Positions 51,919 through 60,895 of a stretch of DNA of 64,000 nucleotides are shown piece by piece (positions within the stretch are counted from its first letter, which is position 1; every line of letters starts with the position of its first letter). A program made the translations under genes and the position numbers. The notes beneath the pieces were generated by a model. That model was not told the DNA's origin and searched no databases. It worked only from the letters and a program-made list of their open reading frames with translations. Origin of the DNA: Bacteroidales bacterium (lineage in GTDB: Bacteria; Bacteroidota; Bacteroidia; Bacteroidales; NBLH01); the NCBI GenBank assembly GCA_016937695.1, contig JAFGWC010000016.1, forward strand, positions 26,111-90,110, given 5' to 3'.

Positions 51919-53241
51919 ATGGAAAACAATAAAAGCAGTTTGTTAATTTACGTTCCTGTTATTAATAATCGAAATGAATATGCATTTGATTTGATTTTTA
52001 ATAATATCTTAAAATTAAAATATAAATTAATTGATGATTTTGAACTTTTTAAATCTTCAAAAGAACATAAGTTAATATATTCATATACAGATGATTATGA
52101 TGAAGAGTTTTTGTTTTTAAAAGCAAATAATTTATTATTTGAAGATAGTATTTTTGAAATTGAAATTGATTTATTTAATTGGCAAAGCGAAAAAGTGTTC
52201 TTTAAATCATCAGAAAAATCAATAATTCCTTTTGATATTTTTTCCGCAAGTTTTTATTTAGTAAGCAGATATGAAGAATATTTACCATTAAAAAAGGATA
52301 AACATAATCGCTTTTCTGCAGAAAATAGCATAGCTTTTAAAAATGGATTTCTAGAAAAACCGATAATAAATATTTGGTCAAAACTATTTAAAATAGAGCT
52401 AATTAAGCATTTTCCTGATTTGCATTTTGGAAAAAACAAATTTAAATTTATTTCAACAATTGATATTGATAATGCATCGGCGCATTTGCAAAAAGGGTTT
52501 ATAAGAAATTTACTTTCATATTTTCAATTAATATTAAACTTAAACTTTAAAGAAATAGTTAAAAAAACAAAAGTGCTTGCAAAAATTGAAAAAGACCCTT
52601 TCGATAATTTCGATTTTTTAAATAAAGTTCACGAAAAGTATAATTATAAACCAATTTATTTTATTTTATTTTCTAAATATTCAAAATTTGACAAAAATCT
52701 TTCTGTATTCAATAAATATTTCGTTAATTTAATAAATAAAATATCAGAAAAATATGAAATAGCTATTCATCCTTCATATTATTCAAATAGAGACTTAAAA
52801 ATTTTAGAAACAGAAAAATTAAATTTAGAAAATACAATAGGAAAAAAAATTAATAAAAGCAGGCAACATTATTTAAAAATTGAATTTCCTAAAACATACA
52901 AAAACCTTATAAAAATTGGCATTTGCGAAGATTATTCAATGGGTTACAGCAATTATTGCGGTTTTAGAGCAGGAACCTGTAATTCTTTTTATTACTTTGA
53001 TTTAGAGCAAAATATAAAAACGAATTTAAAAATTATACCTTTTGCAGTTATGGATTTGTGTTTAATTAATAATTCAATTATAAATCAAAAAGAATTAATA
53101 AATAGAATATTAAATAACTTAAAACAGCTTGAAAGTCAACTTGTTAGTTTATGGCATAACGATTATTTAAATTCAAAAAATGCTCAAAATATTTTTGAAG
53201 AAATGCTTAAAAAAGCAAAAGCATTTGAAAAACAAAATTAA
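51919..53241 (+). CDS. Hypothetical protein with a polysaccharide deacetylase-like fold
   Basis: The 440-residue protein has a central segment FISTIDIDNASAHLQKGF (start of a deacetylase barrel with Asp) and later AIHPSYYSNRDLKILETEKL, GICEDYSMGYSNYCGFRAGT and LVSLWHNDYLNSKNAQ. This pattern is seen in Bacteroidota proteins annotated as polysaccharide deacetylase family. The N-terminal 180 residues resemble an extra domain also found in that group. The ATG at 51919 is preferred over the TTG three bases earlier. Its stop overlaps the start of the next gene (TAATG), so the two are coupled. Confidence 0.72.
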   Translation: MENNKSSLLIYVPVINNRNEYAFDLIFNNILKLKYKLIDDFELFKSSKEHKLIYSYTDDYDEEFLFLKANNLLFEDSIFEIEIDLFNWQSEKVFFKSSEKSIIPFDIFSASFYLVSRYEEYLPLKKDKHNRFSAENSIAFKNGFLEKPIINIWSKLFKIELIKHFPDLHFGKNKFKFISTIDIDNASAHLQKGFIRNLLSYFQLILNLNFKEIVKKTKVLAKIEKDPFDNFDFLNKVHEKYNYKPIYFILFSKYSKFDKNLSVFNKYFVNLINKISEKYEIAIHPSYYSNRDLKILETEKLNLENTIGKKINKSRQHYLKIEFPKTYKNLIKIGICEDYSMGYSNYCGFRAGTCNSFYYFDLEQNIKTNLKIIPFAVMDLCLINNSIINQKELINRILNNLKQLESQLVSLWHNDYLNSKNAQNIFEEMLKKAKAFEKQN

Positions 53242-54155
53242 TGGAAATAAAATATCTAAAACAAGGCGAAATTGATATTAAAAAGTGGGATAAATGTATT
53301 GCAGATTCTATTAACGGAATAGTTTATGCTTATTCGTGGTATTTAGATATTGTTTGCAGTAAATGGGAAGCTCTTGTTCTTGGTGATTATGAGACAGTTA
53401 TGCCGTTAACGGCAAATAAAAAATATTATATAAATTATTTGTATCAGCCTTTTTTTACACAGCAATTAGGCGTTTTTTCCACTCATAAATTAGATGATGA
53501 AATTGTAAAAGCTTTTATCGAAAATATTCCTTCTAAATTTAAATTTATACAAATAAATTTAAATAAGTACAATTTAATAAACTTACCTAAAAATTATAAA
53601 ATAAAAACAAACAAAACATTCGAAATTGATTTAATAGAAAATTATGAAGATATTTTTAGAAAGTATAATAAAAATACTATTAGAAACATAAGAAAAGCAA
53701 TTAATAAGAAAATATCAATAATTAAAGGACTTACACCAAATGAAGTTATTAATTTAATCGAAAACTCAGAACAAAATCAAAACTTAAATCAAAAACAAAT
53801 AAGCATAATTAGAAAATTAATTGCAAGTGCAATTAGATATAAATCAGGGCGACTTTACGGAGCTTACGATAAAAATAATACATTATGTGGAGCCGGATTT
53901 TTTGTTTTTTCAAATAATAAAGTTTGTTTTATATTGTCAGTTTCAAATGAAGAAGCAAAAAATTCAGGTGCAATGTTTTTACTGATTGACGAATTTATAA
54001 AAGATAATTCAGGAAGAAATATCATTCTTGATTTTGAAGGTTCTAATATCGAGGGAGTTGCAAGATTTTACGCCGGATTTGGTGCTAAACCTTTTAACTA
54101 TATAAGTATTAAATTAAATAAGCTTTTTTATCCTTTAAGATTTTTTAAAAAATAA
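53241..54155 (+). CDS. FemAB/GNAT-like acyltransferase, hypothetical
   Basis: The 304-residue protein has a C-terminal region reminiscent of GNAT/FemAB folds: IRNIRKAINKKISIIKGLTP, SGRLYGAYDKNNTLCGAGFF, then IILDFEGSNIEGVARFYAGF. The last motif is common to Bacteroidota GNAT-like proteins linked to surface glycans. No signal peptide is present. It is translationally coupled to the deacetylase-like gene, so a joint role in modifying a cell-surface polymer is plausible but not shown. Confidence 0.68.
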   Translation: MEIKYLKQGEIDIKKWDKCIADSINGIVYAYSWYLDIVCSKWEALVLGDYETVMPLTANKKYYINYLYQPFFTQQLGVFSTHKLDDEIVKAFIENIPSKFKFIQINLNKYNLINLPKNYKIKTNKTFEIDLIENYEDIFRKYNKNTIRNIRKAINKKISIIKGLTPNEVINLIENSEQNQNLNQKQISIIRKLIASAIRYKSGRLYGAYDKNNTLCGAGFFVFSNNKVCFILSVSNEEAKNSGAMFLLIDEFIKDNSGRNIILDFEGSNIEGVARFYAGFGAKPFNYISIKLNKLFYPLRFFKK

Positions 54156-54199
54156 AATTCAGAATTTTAAAATTGTATTTAATCCTAAAATTCGCAAGT

Positions 54200-54274
54200 C
54201 ATCGTATCAATCAGTTAATTAATTGTAGAATATCAGCAAGTTTTCTACACTTTTTTTAAACAATTAATACGATG
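54200..54274 (+). terminator. Terminator hairpin nested in a larger palindrome
   Basis: TGTAGAA (54224-54230) and TTCTACA (54243-54249) form a stem followed by C and T7, an intrinsic terminator. Around it CATCGTAT (54200-54207) pairs with ATACGATG (54267-54274), so the whole region can form a larger cruciform. It lies between the acyltransferase-like gene and upp. Confidence 0.75.
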
Positions 54275-54364
54275 GCTATCAGTTACTTTGTTTTTAAAAT
54301 ATTTTTTGTTAATTTTAGATTATTATGATTTTTTGTTCAAAATAGAGAAGGGAAAATATAAATT

Positions 54365-55015
54365 ATGATACAAACACCTGCAAAAACAAATTCAATCTTA
54401 AATACATTTATTGCTGAATTGCGCGATGAAAATATTCAAAAAGACAATATGCGTTTCAGAAAAAACTTAGAGCGAATAGGTGAGATTTTTGCTTATGAAA
54501 TAAGTAAAACCTTTTCTTATAAAGAAAAAAGTATCATAACTCCTTTAGGCGAATCTAAAATGCTAATTCCTGAAAATGAAGTAGTTATAGCATCAATAAT
54601 GCGAGCTGGTTTACCCATGCATCAGGGTTTTCTGAATTTTTTTGATAGAGCTGAAAATGCCTTTATTTCTGCTTTTAGAAAATATCATAAAGATGGCACT
54701 TTTGATATTCAGTTTGGATACATGTCTTCGCCCGATATAAATAAAAAAACATTAATTCTTTCTGATCCAATGTTAGCTTCTGGCTCTTCAATGGTACTTG
54801 CGTATAAAAGTATGCTCGAAAAAGGAAAGCCTGAACATACTCATATCGTTTCTATTATTGCAAGCAAAGAAGGTATCGATTTTTTCAAAAAAAAGATAGC
54901 TAGTAAAAATGTAACTCTTTGGGTTGGCGCAATAGATGATGAACTTACTGCTAAAGCATATATAGTTCCAGGACTGGGAGATGCAGGCGACTTAGCATAT
55001 GGTGCAAAAGAATAA
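54365..55015 (+). CDS. upp: Uracil phosphoribosyltransferase
   Basis: The 216-residue protein fits UPRTase: RDENIQKDNMRFRKNLERIG, VVIASIMRAGLPMHQGFLNF, the PRPP loop LILSDPMLASGSSMVLAYKS, and the uracil-binding end AKAYIVPGLGDAGDLAYG. It converts uracil and PRPP to UMP in pyrimidine salvage. The gene stands alone after a terminator hairpin, with 209 bp upstream, and converges on the malic enzyme gene. Confidence 0.96.
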   Translation: MIQTPAKTNSILNTFIAELRDENIQKDNMRFRKNLERIGEIFAYEISKTFSYKEKSIITPLGESKMLIPENEVVIASIMRAGLPMHQGFLNFFDRAENAFISAFRKYHKDGTFDIQFGYMSSPDINKKTLILSDPMLASGSSMVLAYKSMLEKGKPEHTHIVSIIASKEGIDFFKKKIASKNVTLWVGAIDDELTAKAYIVPGLGDAGDLAYGAKE

Positions 55016-55070
55016 TTGGATGATGAAAAAAATATTCATCACCCAATTTAAAATCTGAAATAATTAAAAT

Positions 55071-57353
55071 TTACATGCAGGTTTCTTCTTCAATACATTG
55101 AGCATCAATAACTGCAATTGTTGCCATATAAACTATTTCTCTAACAGAACTTTCAATTTGTAATACCTGAATAGATTTGTTCATTCCCATTAAAACAGGT
55201 CCTATAACTTCTCCTCCTCCAAGTTCTTGCATCAGTTTATATGCTGCATTACCAGAACTTAAGTTTGGAAAAATAAGAGTATTTACTTTTTTACCTTTTA
55301 GTTTTGAAAATGGAAATTTCTTTTCTCTGTTTTTTTGATTTAATGCAAAATTTGCTTGCATTTCACCATCAACCATAATATCAGGATGACTTTTATGAAT
55401 TATTTTAATTGCTTGCTGAACTGTAGAAGGACTTCCACCTTTTGTTGAGCCAAAGTTCGAATACGAAATCATTGCCATAACCGGATCAATACCGTATTTT
55501 TTTACTGTAGATTCTGTAAGCAATGTTGTTTCTATAATTGTTTCAGCATCAGGTTGCATATTTACAGTTGTATCTGCAAAAAATAATGGTCCTTGCTTAG
55601 ACATAACAATATGCATTCCTGCAATATGGTTGTATTTTGGATGTGTTCCAACAATTTGAAGAGCTGGTCTAACAATTTCTGAATATTTTGAAGACGTACC
55701 TGAAACAAATGCATCTGCTTCGCCTGTTTCTACAAGCATAATACCAAAATAATTTCTATTAAACATTAACTCTTCAGCTTCATCTAAAGTTAATCCCTTA
55801 CGCTTTCTTTTTTCCCATAAAATATTAGCAAATCTTTTTCTTCTTTCAGTTTCTTCTTTGCTTCTAGGGTCAATTATTGTAACAGTTTCTAAATCTAATT
55901 GATTGTCTTTAATTAATTCTTTAATTGTTTCAACATTTCCTAAAAGGATTGGCTTAGCAAGCCCCTCATTTAGAACTACTTGAGCAGCTTTTAATACTTT
56001 AAAATTAGTTGCTTCTGCAAAAACAACTGATTTCGGGTTTTGCTTGGCTTTTTCGTTAATTGATCTAATAATTTTATTTCCAAGTCCAAGTCTTTCTGCT
56101 AAAGTTGTTTTATAAGCATCCCAATCAGTAATTGGATTTAGAGCTGCACCTGAATCCATTGCTGCTTTTGCAACAGCAGGCGCAACAGTAGTAATTAATC
56201 TTGGATCTAATGGTTTTGGAATAATATATTCTCTTCCGAATTTTAGATTTTTTGCATTGTATGCTGCATTTACAGCTTCAGGAACATCCATCTTTGCTAA
56301 AGATGCAATTGCGTAAACTGCTGCTTTTTTCATTTCTTCATTAATAGCTGTTGCTCTAACATCTAAAGCACCTCTAAAAATAAATGGAAATCCTAATACA
56401 TTGTTCACTTGATTTGGATAATCTGAACGACCAGTTGCCATAATTATGTCAGTTCTTGCGTCCATAGCATCTTCGTAAGAAATTTCAGGATCCGGATTGG
56501 CCATTGCAAAAACAATAGGGTTATCGGCCATGCTTTTAACCATTGCTTTTGAAACAACATCTTTGGTTGAAAGACCTAAAAACACATCTGCATCTACCAT
56601 TGCCTCTTCCAAACTATTTAAGTTTCTGGTAGTTGTAAAATCTTTTTTATATTTATTGATGTCTGAACGTTTGTCTGTTATTGGACCTTTACTGTCGCAC
56701 ATAACTACGTTTTCTTTATTAACACCTAAAGAGATTAATAAGTTTGTACAAGCCATTGCAGATGCACCGGCACCACTAACAACAACTTTTATATCTTTAA
56801 ATTTTTTATTTACTAATTCTAAAGAATTAACAATTCCTGCTGCCGAAATGATTGCTGTACCATGCTGATCATCATGCATTACAGGAATATCAAGAGCTTC
56901 TTTAAGACGTCTTTCTATTTCAAAGCATTCTGGTGCTTTAATATCTTCAAGGTTTATTCCACCAAAAGTTGGAGATATTTCTTTTACTGTTTCAACGAAT
57001 TTATCAATATCTGTTGTATCTATTTCAATATCAAAAACATCAATATCTGCAAAAATCTTAAATAATAGACCTTTGCCTTCCATTACAGGTTTTCCGGCCA
57101 TTGCGCCTAAGTTACCTAGACCTAAAACTGCAGTTCCGTTTGAGATAACTGCTACTAAATTTCCTTTTGCTGTATATTTATAAACATCTGAAGGATTTTT
57201 TTCAATTTCAAGACACGGATCAGCAACACCTGGCGAGTACGCTAATGCTAAGTCTCTTTGTGTGCTGTACGGTTTGGTCGGAACTACTTCTATTTTTCCA
57301 GGCCTGCCTACGGAATGATAATTTAATGCATCTTCCTTGCTAATTTTTGCCAT
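55071..57353 (-). CDS. maeB: NADP-dependent malic enzyme with C-terminal phosphotransacetylase-like domain
   Basis: The 760-residue protein combines a malic enzyme domain (about 1-420) and a phosphate acetyltransferase-like domain (about 430-760). The first has LALAYSPGVADPCLEIEKNP, AVLGLGNLGAMAGKPVMEGK, PVMHDDQHGTAIISAAG and VVVSGAGASAMACTNLL. The second has VVFAEATNFKVLKAAQ, GEADAFVSGTSSKY and GEMQANFALNQK. It decarboxylates malate to pyruvate with NAD(P)+. In related MaeB proteins the C-terminal domain is regulatory, responding to acetyl-CoA. Length and domain order are typical. Confidence 0.96.
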   Translation of the reverse strand: MAKISKEDALNYHSVGRPGKIEVVPTKPYSTQRDLALAYSPGVADPCLEIEKNPSDVYKYTAKGNLVAVISNGTAVLGLGNLGAMAGKPVMEGKGLLFKIFADIDVFDIEIDTTDIDKFVETVKEISPTFGGINLEDIKAPECFEIERRLKEALDIPVMHDDQHGTAIISAAGIVNSLELVNKKFKDIKVVVSGAGASAMACTNLLISLGVNKENVVMCDSKGPITDKRSDINKYKKDFTTTRNLNSLEEAMVDADVFLGLSTKDVVSKAMVKSMADNPIVFAMANPDPEISYEDAMDARTDIIMATGRSDYPNQVNNVLGFPFIFRGALDVRATAINEEMKKAAVYAIASLAKMDVPEAVNAAYNAKNLKFGREYIIPKPLDPRLITTVAPAVAKAAMDSGAALNPITDWDAYKTTLAERLGLGNKIIRSINEKAKQNPKSVVFAEATNFKVLKAAQVVLNEGLAKPILLGNVETIKELIKDNQLDLETVTIIDPRSKEETERRKRFANILWEKRKRKGLTLDEAEELMFNRNYFGIMLVETGEADAFVSGTSSKYSEIVRPALQIVGTHPKYNHIAGMHIVMSKQGPLFFADTTVNMQPDAETIIETTLLTESTVKKYGIDPVMAMISYSNFGSTKGGSPSTVQQAIKIIHKSHPDIMVDGEMQANFALNQKNREKKFPFSKLKGKKVNTLIFPNLSSGNAAYKLMQELGGGEVIGPVLMGMNKSIQVLQIESSVREIVYMATIAVIDAQCIEEETCM

Positions 57354-57533
57354 AGTTTTTTTATTTTAGTTTAACTATGACAAAAGTAAGGTAAATAGAG
57401 TTTAGATTTTTATATTTATTTATTTTTAAAAACATACTTTTTTAGTATTTTTTGAGTTTTATATTTACAGCATTAATTACGAAAGTGTAATTAGTTGATT
57501 ATCAATTGTTGGTTAGTTTTTTATATAATAATT

Positions 57534-58085
57534 ATGAAAACATATTTTTTTGTAATACTGTTTTTTTTACAAGCAGCTTTTATTTTTTCTCAAGACGATA
57601 AAATCCATACATTTGGAGAAGAAAGTACTGAAGCTGAATATTTTTTTGGATTTAATCTTATTCCTTCAGGTGTTGGCGGATTAAATCATTTTGTTTTAAT
57701 TAAGCCACTGGCTAATGGAGAATTCAATGTAATTCAAATTACTAAAGAAAGATTTATTAATCAGGCTGAAGGAAAGCAAGAATCTTTAGCAAATCCTAAA
57801 AATATTAATTTTTTTGAAGAATTTAATATTCAAAATACATTAGTGGTTAATGATTTATGGAAGTTAAGGTATATCGATTATCCTTATTTTACAATGGAAA
57901 AAATGGATAATGGTTGGTCATCTAACGATTCTATTCCGTTTTTACCGACAAATGCTCAAATGCAAATACTTAACAAATTTGGAATGACTAGGTTAAGTGA
58001 TTATATATATGGCGAAAATGCTTTTCAATTATTGTTTAAAATGACTTCAGATAAATGGGTAAAAGAATACAAGGAAAGCTATTGA
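57534..58085 (+). CDS. Hypothetical secreted protein
   Basis: The 183-residue protein has a signal peptide (MKTYFFVILFFLQAAFIFS-Q) and an unrecognised mature domain (EYFFGFNLIPSGVGGLNHF, LVVNDLWKLRYIDYPYFTME, LNKFGMTRLSDYIYGENAFQ). An earlier in-frame ATG at 57495 would add 13 hydrophobic residues before the natural signal, so 57534 is preferred. The stop overlaps the convergent hybrid kinase gene by 7 bp. No function is assigned. Confidence 0.78.
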   Translation: MKTYFFVILFFLQAAFIFSQDDKIHTFGEESTEAEYFFGFNLIPSGVGGLNHFVLIKPLANGEFNVIQITKERFINQAEGKQESLANPKNINFFEEFNIQNTLVVNDLWKLRYIDYPYFTMEKMDNGWSSNDSIPFLPTNAQMQILNKFGMTRLSDYIYGENAFQLLFKMTSDKWVKEYKESY

Positions 58086-60592
58086 ATTATATATTTTTTA
58101 ATTATTGAATTTAATGTATTTTTATTTATAGGTTTGGTTATAAAATCTGAGCAGCCATAAGAAATTGCTTTATTTTTGTCATCTATTGTACTATATGCGG
58201 TTTGTGCAACTACATGTAAATCAGGATATTCTTCTTTTATTTTTTTTGTTGCATCAAATCCGTTCATTATTGGCATTTTTAAATCCATCAGCACTAATGA
58301 AATATTATTTTTTTTGCAAATGTCAATTGCTTCAGCTCCATTTTTAGCGTGATGGATTGTGTAATTTTCATTTATTTGAGATAAAATAGTGCTTAAATAT
58401 AAAAAATTTATTTCTTCGTCTTCTGCAACTAATATTTCTATCAAGTTTTTGTTCTCAGAATTTAATATTTCATTGTTTTCAAATACAGGTTCGTAATTAA
58501 AAGTTATATAAAAAGTTGAGCCTTTTCCTTCTTCAGATTCCAGCCTTATTTGGCCATTTAGCAATTCAACATTTTCTTTGGCTATTGATAATCCTAAACC
58601 TAATCCTCCATAATTTTTGCTTAAATCGATATCTGCTTGCGAGAAACGTTCAAAAATTATATCTTGTTTCTCTTTTTTTATTCCTACACCAGTATCTTTA
58701 ACATAAATTTCAATCTTGTTATCAATTTTATTTATTCCAATTTCGACATAACCATTATAAGTGAATTTTAATGCGTTTTCAATTAGATTGCTTAAAATTT
58801 TGTGCATTTTAGATTCATCTGTATAAATTGTACTTTCCCTATCAGATATTGATTTTTTAAAATATAATGGTGTTTTATTTTCTTTTGCTTTTATATCGAA
58901 AATTGAGAATAATTCCAGCAACAAATCGTTCATGCAAATTTTAGTTTTGTATGTTTTTAATTGTTTTGTTTCCAATTTTGATATTTCTAGAATATCGTCA
59001 ATAATTCGCATTAATTGTTCGCTGCTGTTTATAATAATATTTGTATAATATTTTCTTTTTTCTTTAGATAAGTCATTGTTTTTTAGCATTTTAGAAAAAC
59101 CAATAATGCCGTTCATTGGTGTTCTTATTTCATGGGACATATTATTAAGAAACTCGGTTTTTAATTTGTTACTTTCCTCTGCATTTTTTTTAGCAATTTC
59201 TAGTTCTTGGTTCTGATTTAAAAATTCTTCGTTAAGGGCAGCATATTCTTCATTTTGATTTTTTAAGCTTTGTTCTGCTTCTTTTAGTTCTGTAATATCA
59301 ACAACTGAGCTAATTACTTTTTCACTTTTTATAAAAACATTTAATTTTGATAGTACCGTGATTATTTTACCGTCAAATCTTACATATTCTGTTTCTTCCT
59401 CAAAGTTTTTTTCACCATTTGCTATTGCAGATAATTCATTAATAAAAAAGTTAAATGATTTCTCATTAAATATTTTATGCAGATTTTGCAATAAATATTT
59501 TTTGTTTGGAGATTTTAATAGATTTAATGTTGCAGTATTTACATTTAATGGTTTAATAATTTTAGAGCATTTTTCTAAAAAAACAGGATTTGATTTTAAA
59601 TATTTTTTTATGTCTGTAACTCCGGTTTTCTTTAAATCGTCTAATAGAATTATAACTTTTGAAAAGTCTTCTTCCCAAAGCGATATTGGATTTAGCTCAA
59701 ATAAATCGTGAAATTGCTTTTCGTTTTCTTCGGATTTAGTAATTGCTTTGTTTAATTGTTTGTTTAAATTTTGATAAGCTTTATTTTGTTCTATTAATTT
59801 TTTTTCTGTTTCTTTTTTCTCAGTAATATCTATTACAAGTATTGCTATATGTTTTTTGTTTTCAAATTCGATTGTTGAGGCAAATAAATCAACATCTTTA
59901 ATTTGGCCATTTGCAAGTTTGTGCTTAAAGATTAAATGATTATACCTTTTTGATAAAGCTTCTTGCATTTTTTTATTTATTTTTTCTTTTTCGAGCAGAT
60001 TTATATCATATACTGTTTTTTGTAAGAGTTCTTCTTTTTTATACATGTAAAACTCTATTGCTGAGTTATTTGCGTCAATAATTTTTTTTGTTTCAGGATC
60101 AATTATCATCATTACAGATAAATTATTTTGAAAATAATTTCTAAATTTTTCTTCGCTGGTTTTTAAAATATTTTCGGCTAGTTTTCTATCTGTAATATCT
60201 CTGATTGCAGTTATTCTTATTCTTTTCTCCTTATAATTAAAATTTATTCCATGCACTTCAACAGGAAATGTAGAACCGTCTTTTTTTTTGGCTACAGCTT
60301 CGTAAGGTTCTTTAAAATCTAGTAAAATATTATTTTTAACTAGTTCTTTACTTTCATCAGCAAATATATCGGCGGCAAACATACCAATACCTTCTTTATG
60401 TTTATATCCAAACATTTTTTCGGCAGTTATGTTTGCATCAATACAAATACCTTTTTCTGAAACAAATATAGCTTCGTTTGAGGCTGATATAAGTGCATTA
60501 TATCTTTCGTCAAGCTCGTTTTTTTCTAATAATTCTTTTTTTAGAATTTCTAATTCTTTTTCTAATTCTTCATATGTTGGTTTGCTTTTCAT
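58079..60592 (-). CDS. Hybrid histidine kinase with PAS domains and a receiver domain
   Basis: The 837-residue cytoplasmic protein starts with a coiled coil (about 1-25). At least two PAS domains follow (about 25-140 and 145-265; for example SASNEAIFVSEKGICIDANI, FEYKEKRI-like PAC ends), with a further PAS-like region to about 450. Then come HisKA (FLNNMSHEIRTPMNGIIGFS), HATPase_c (LIENALKFTYNG, VKDTGVGIKKEKQ, GLGLGLSIAKENV) and a C-terminal receiver (ILVAEDEEINFLYLS, VLMDLKMPIMNGF, FITKPI). No membrane segment was seen, so it senses an intracellular cue. The stop overlaps the convergent hypothetical gene. Its output partner is unknown. Confidence 0.94.
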   Translation of the reverse strand: MKSKPTYEELEKELEILKKELLEKNELDERYNALISASNEAIFVSEKGICIDANITAEKMFGYKHKEGIGMFAADIFADESKELVKNNILLDFKEPYEAVAKKKDGSTFPVEVHGINFNYKEKRIRITAIRDITDRKLAENILKTSEEKFRNYFQNNLSVMMIIDPETKKIIDANNSAIEFYMYKKEELLQKTVYDINLLEKEKINKKMQEALSKRYNHLIFKHKLANGQIKDVDLFASTIEFENKKHIAILVIDITEKKETEKKLIEQNKAYQNLNKQLNKAITKSEENEKQFHDLFELNPISLWEEDFSKVIILLDDLKKTGVTDIKKYLKSNPVFLEKCSKIIKPLNVNTATLNLLKSPNKKYLLQNLHKIFNEKSFNFFINELSAIANGEKNFEEETEYVRFDGKIITVLSKLNVFIKSEKVISSVVDITELKEAEQSLKNQNEEYAALNEEFLNQNQELEIAKKNAEESNKLKTEFLNNMSHEIRTPMNGIIGFSKMLKNNDLSKEKRKYYTNIIINSSEQLMRIIDDILEISKLETKQLKTYKTKICMNDLLLELFSIFDIKAKENKTPLYFKKSISDRESTIYTDESKMHKILSNLIENALKFTYNGYVEIGINKIDNKIEIYVKDTGVGIKKEKQDIIFERFSQADIDLSKNYGGLGLGLSIAKENVELLNGQIRLESEEGKGSTFYITFNYEPVFENNEILNSENKNLIEILVAEDEEINFLYLSTILSQINENYTIHHAKNGAEAIDICKKNNISLVLMDLKMPIMNGFDATKKIKEEYPDLHVVAQTAYSTIDDKNKAISYGCSDFITKPINKNTLNSIIKKYIIQ

Positions 60593-60895
60593 TAAAATAT
60601 TTTTGCTTTTAAATTACTATAAAATTAATCAAAAACTTTTAGAATCAATAATTACATAAATATTAAATGTTTTTTATTTCAATAAAATTGATATAAATCA
60701 ATAATGATAAATGTCATTAATATTCTCAACACATTAAATTAGATTTGATATATTATTTACTAAATAAAAATTATAGGCTTAAGTTTAAATAGCTATTGGC
60801 ATGTTAGTTTTATTGATTTTCTTTTTTTTAAGCTTTAAGCATTATTTATTTCCTTTTTATAACTTTGTCGTTTTTATTGCATTAAATTATTTGAA
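60593..60895. other. 303-bp divergent intergenic region
   Basis: AT-rich, with no coding frame or repeat seen. Only the -7 element at 60860-60867 was recognised. Confidence 0.45.
60860..60867 (+). promoter_or_regulatory. -7 element of the CcsBA promoter
   Basis: TAACTTTG fits TAnnTTTG and lies 29 bp before the ATG at 60896. Confidence 0.48.
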
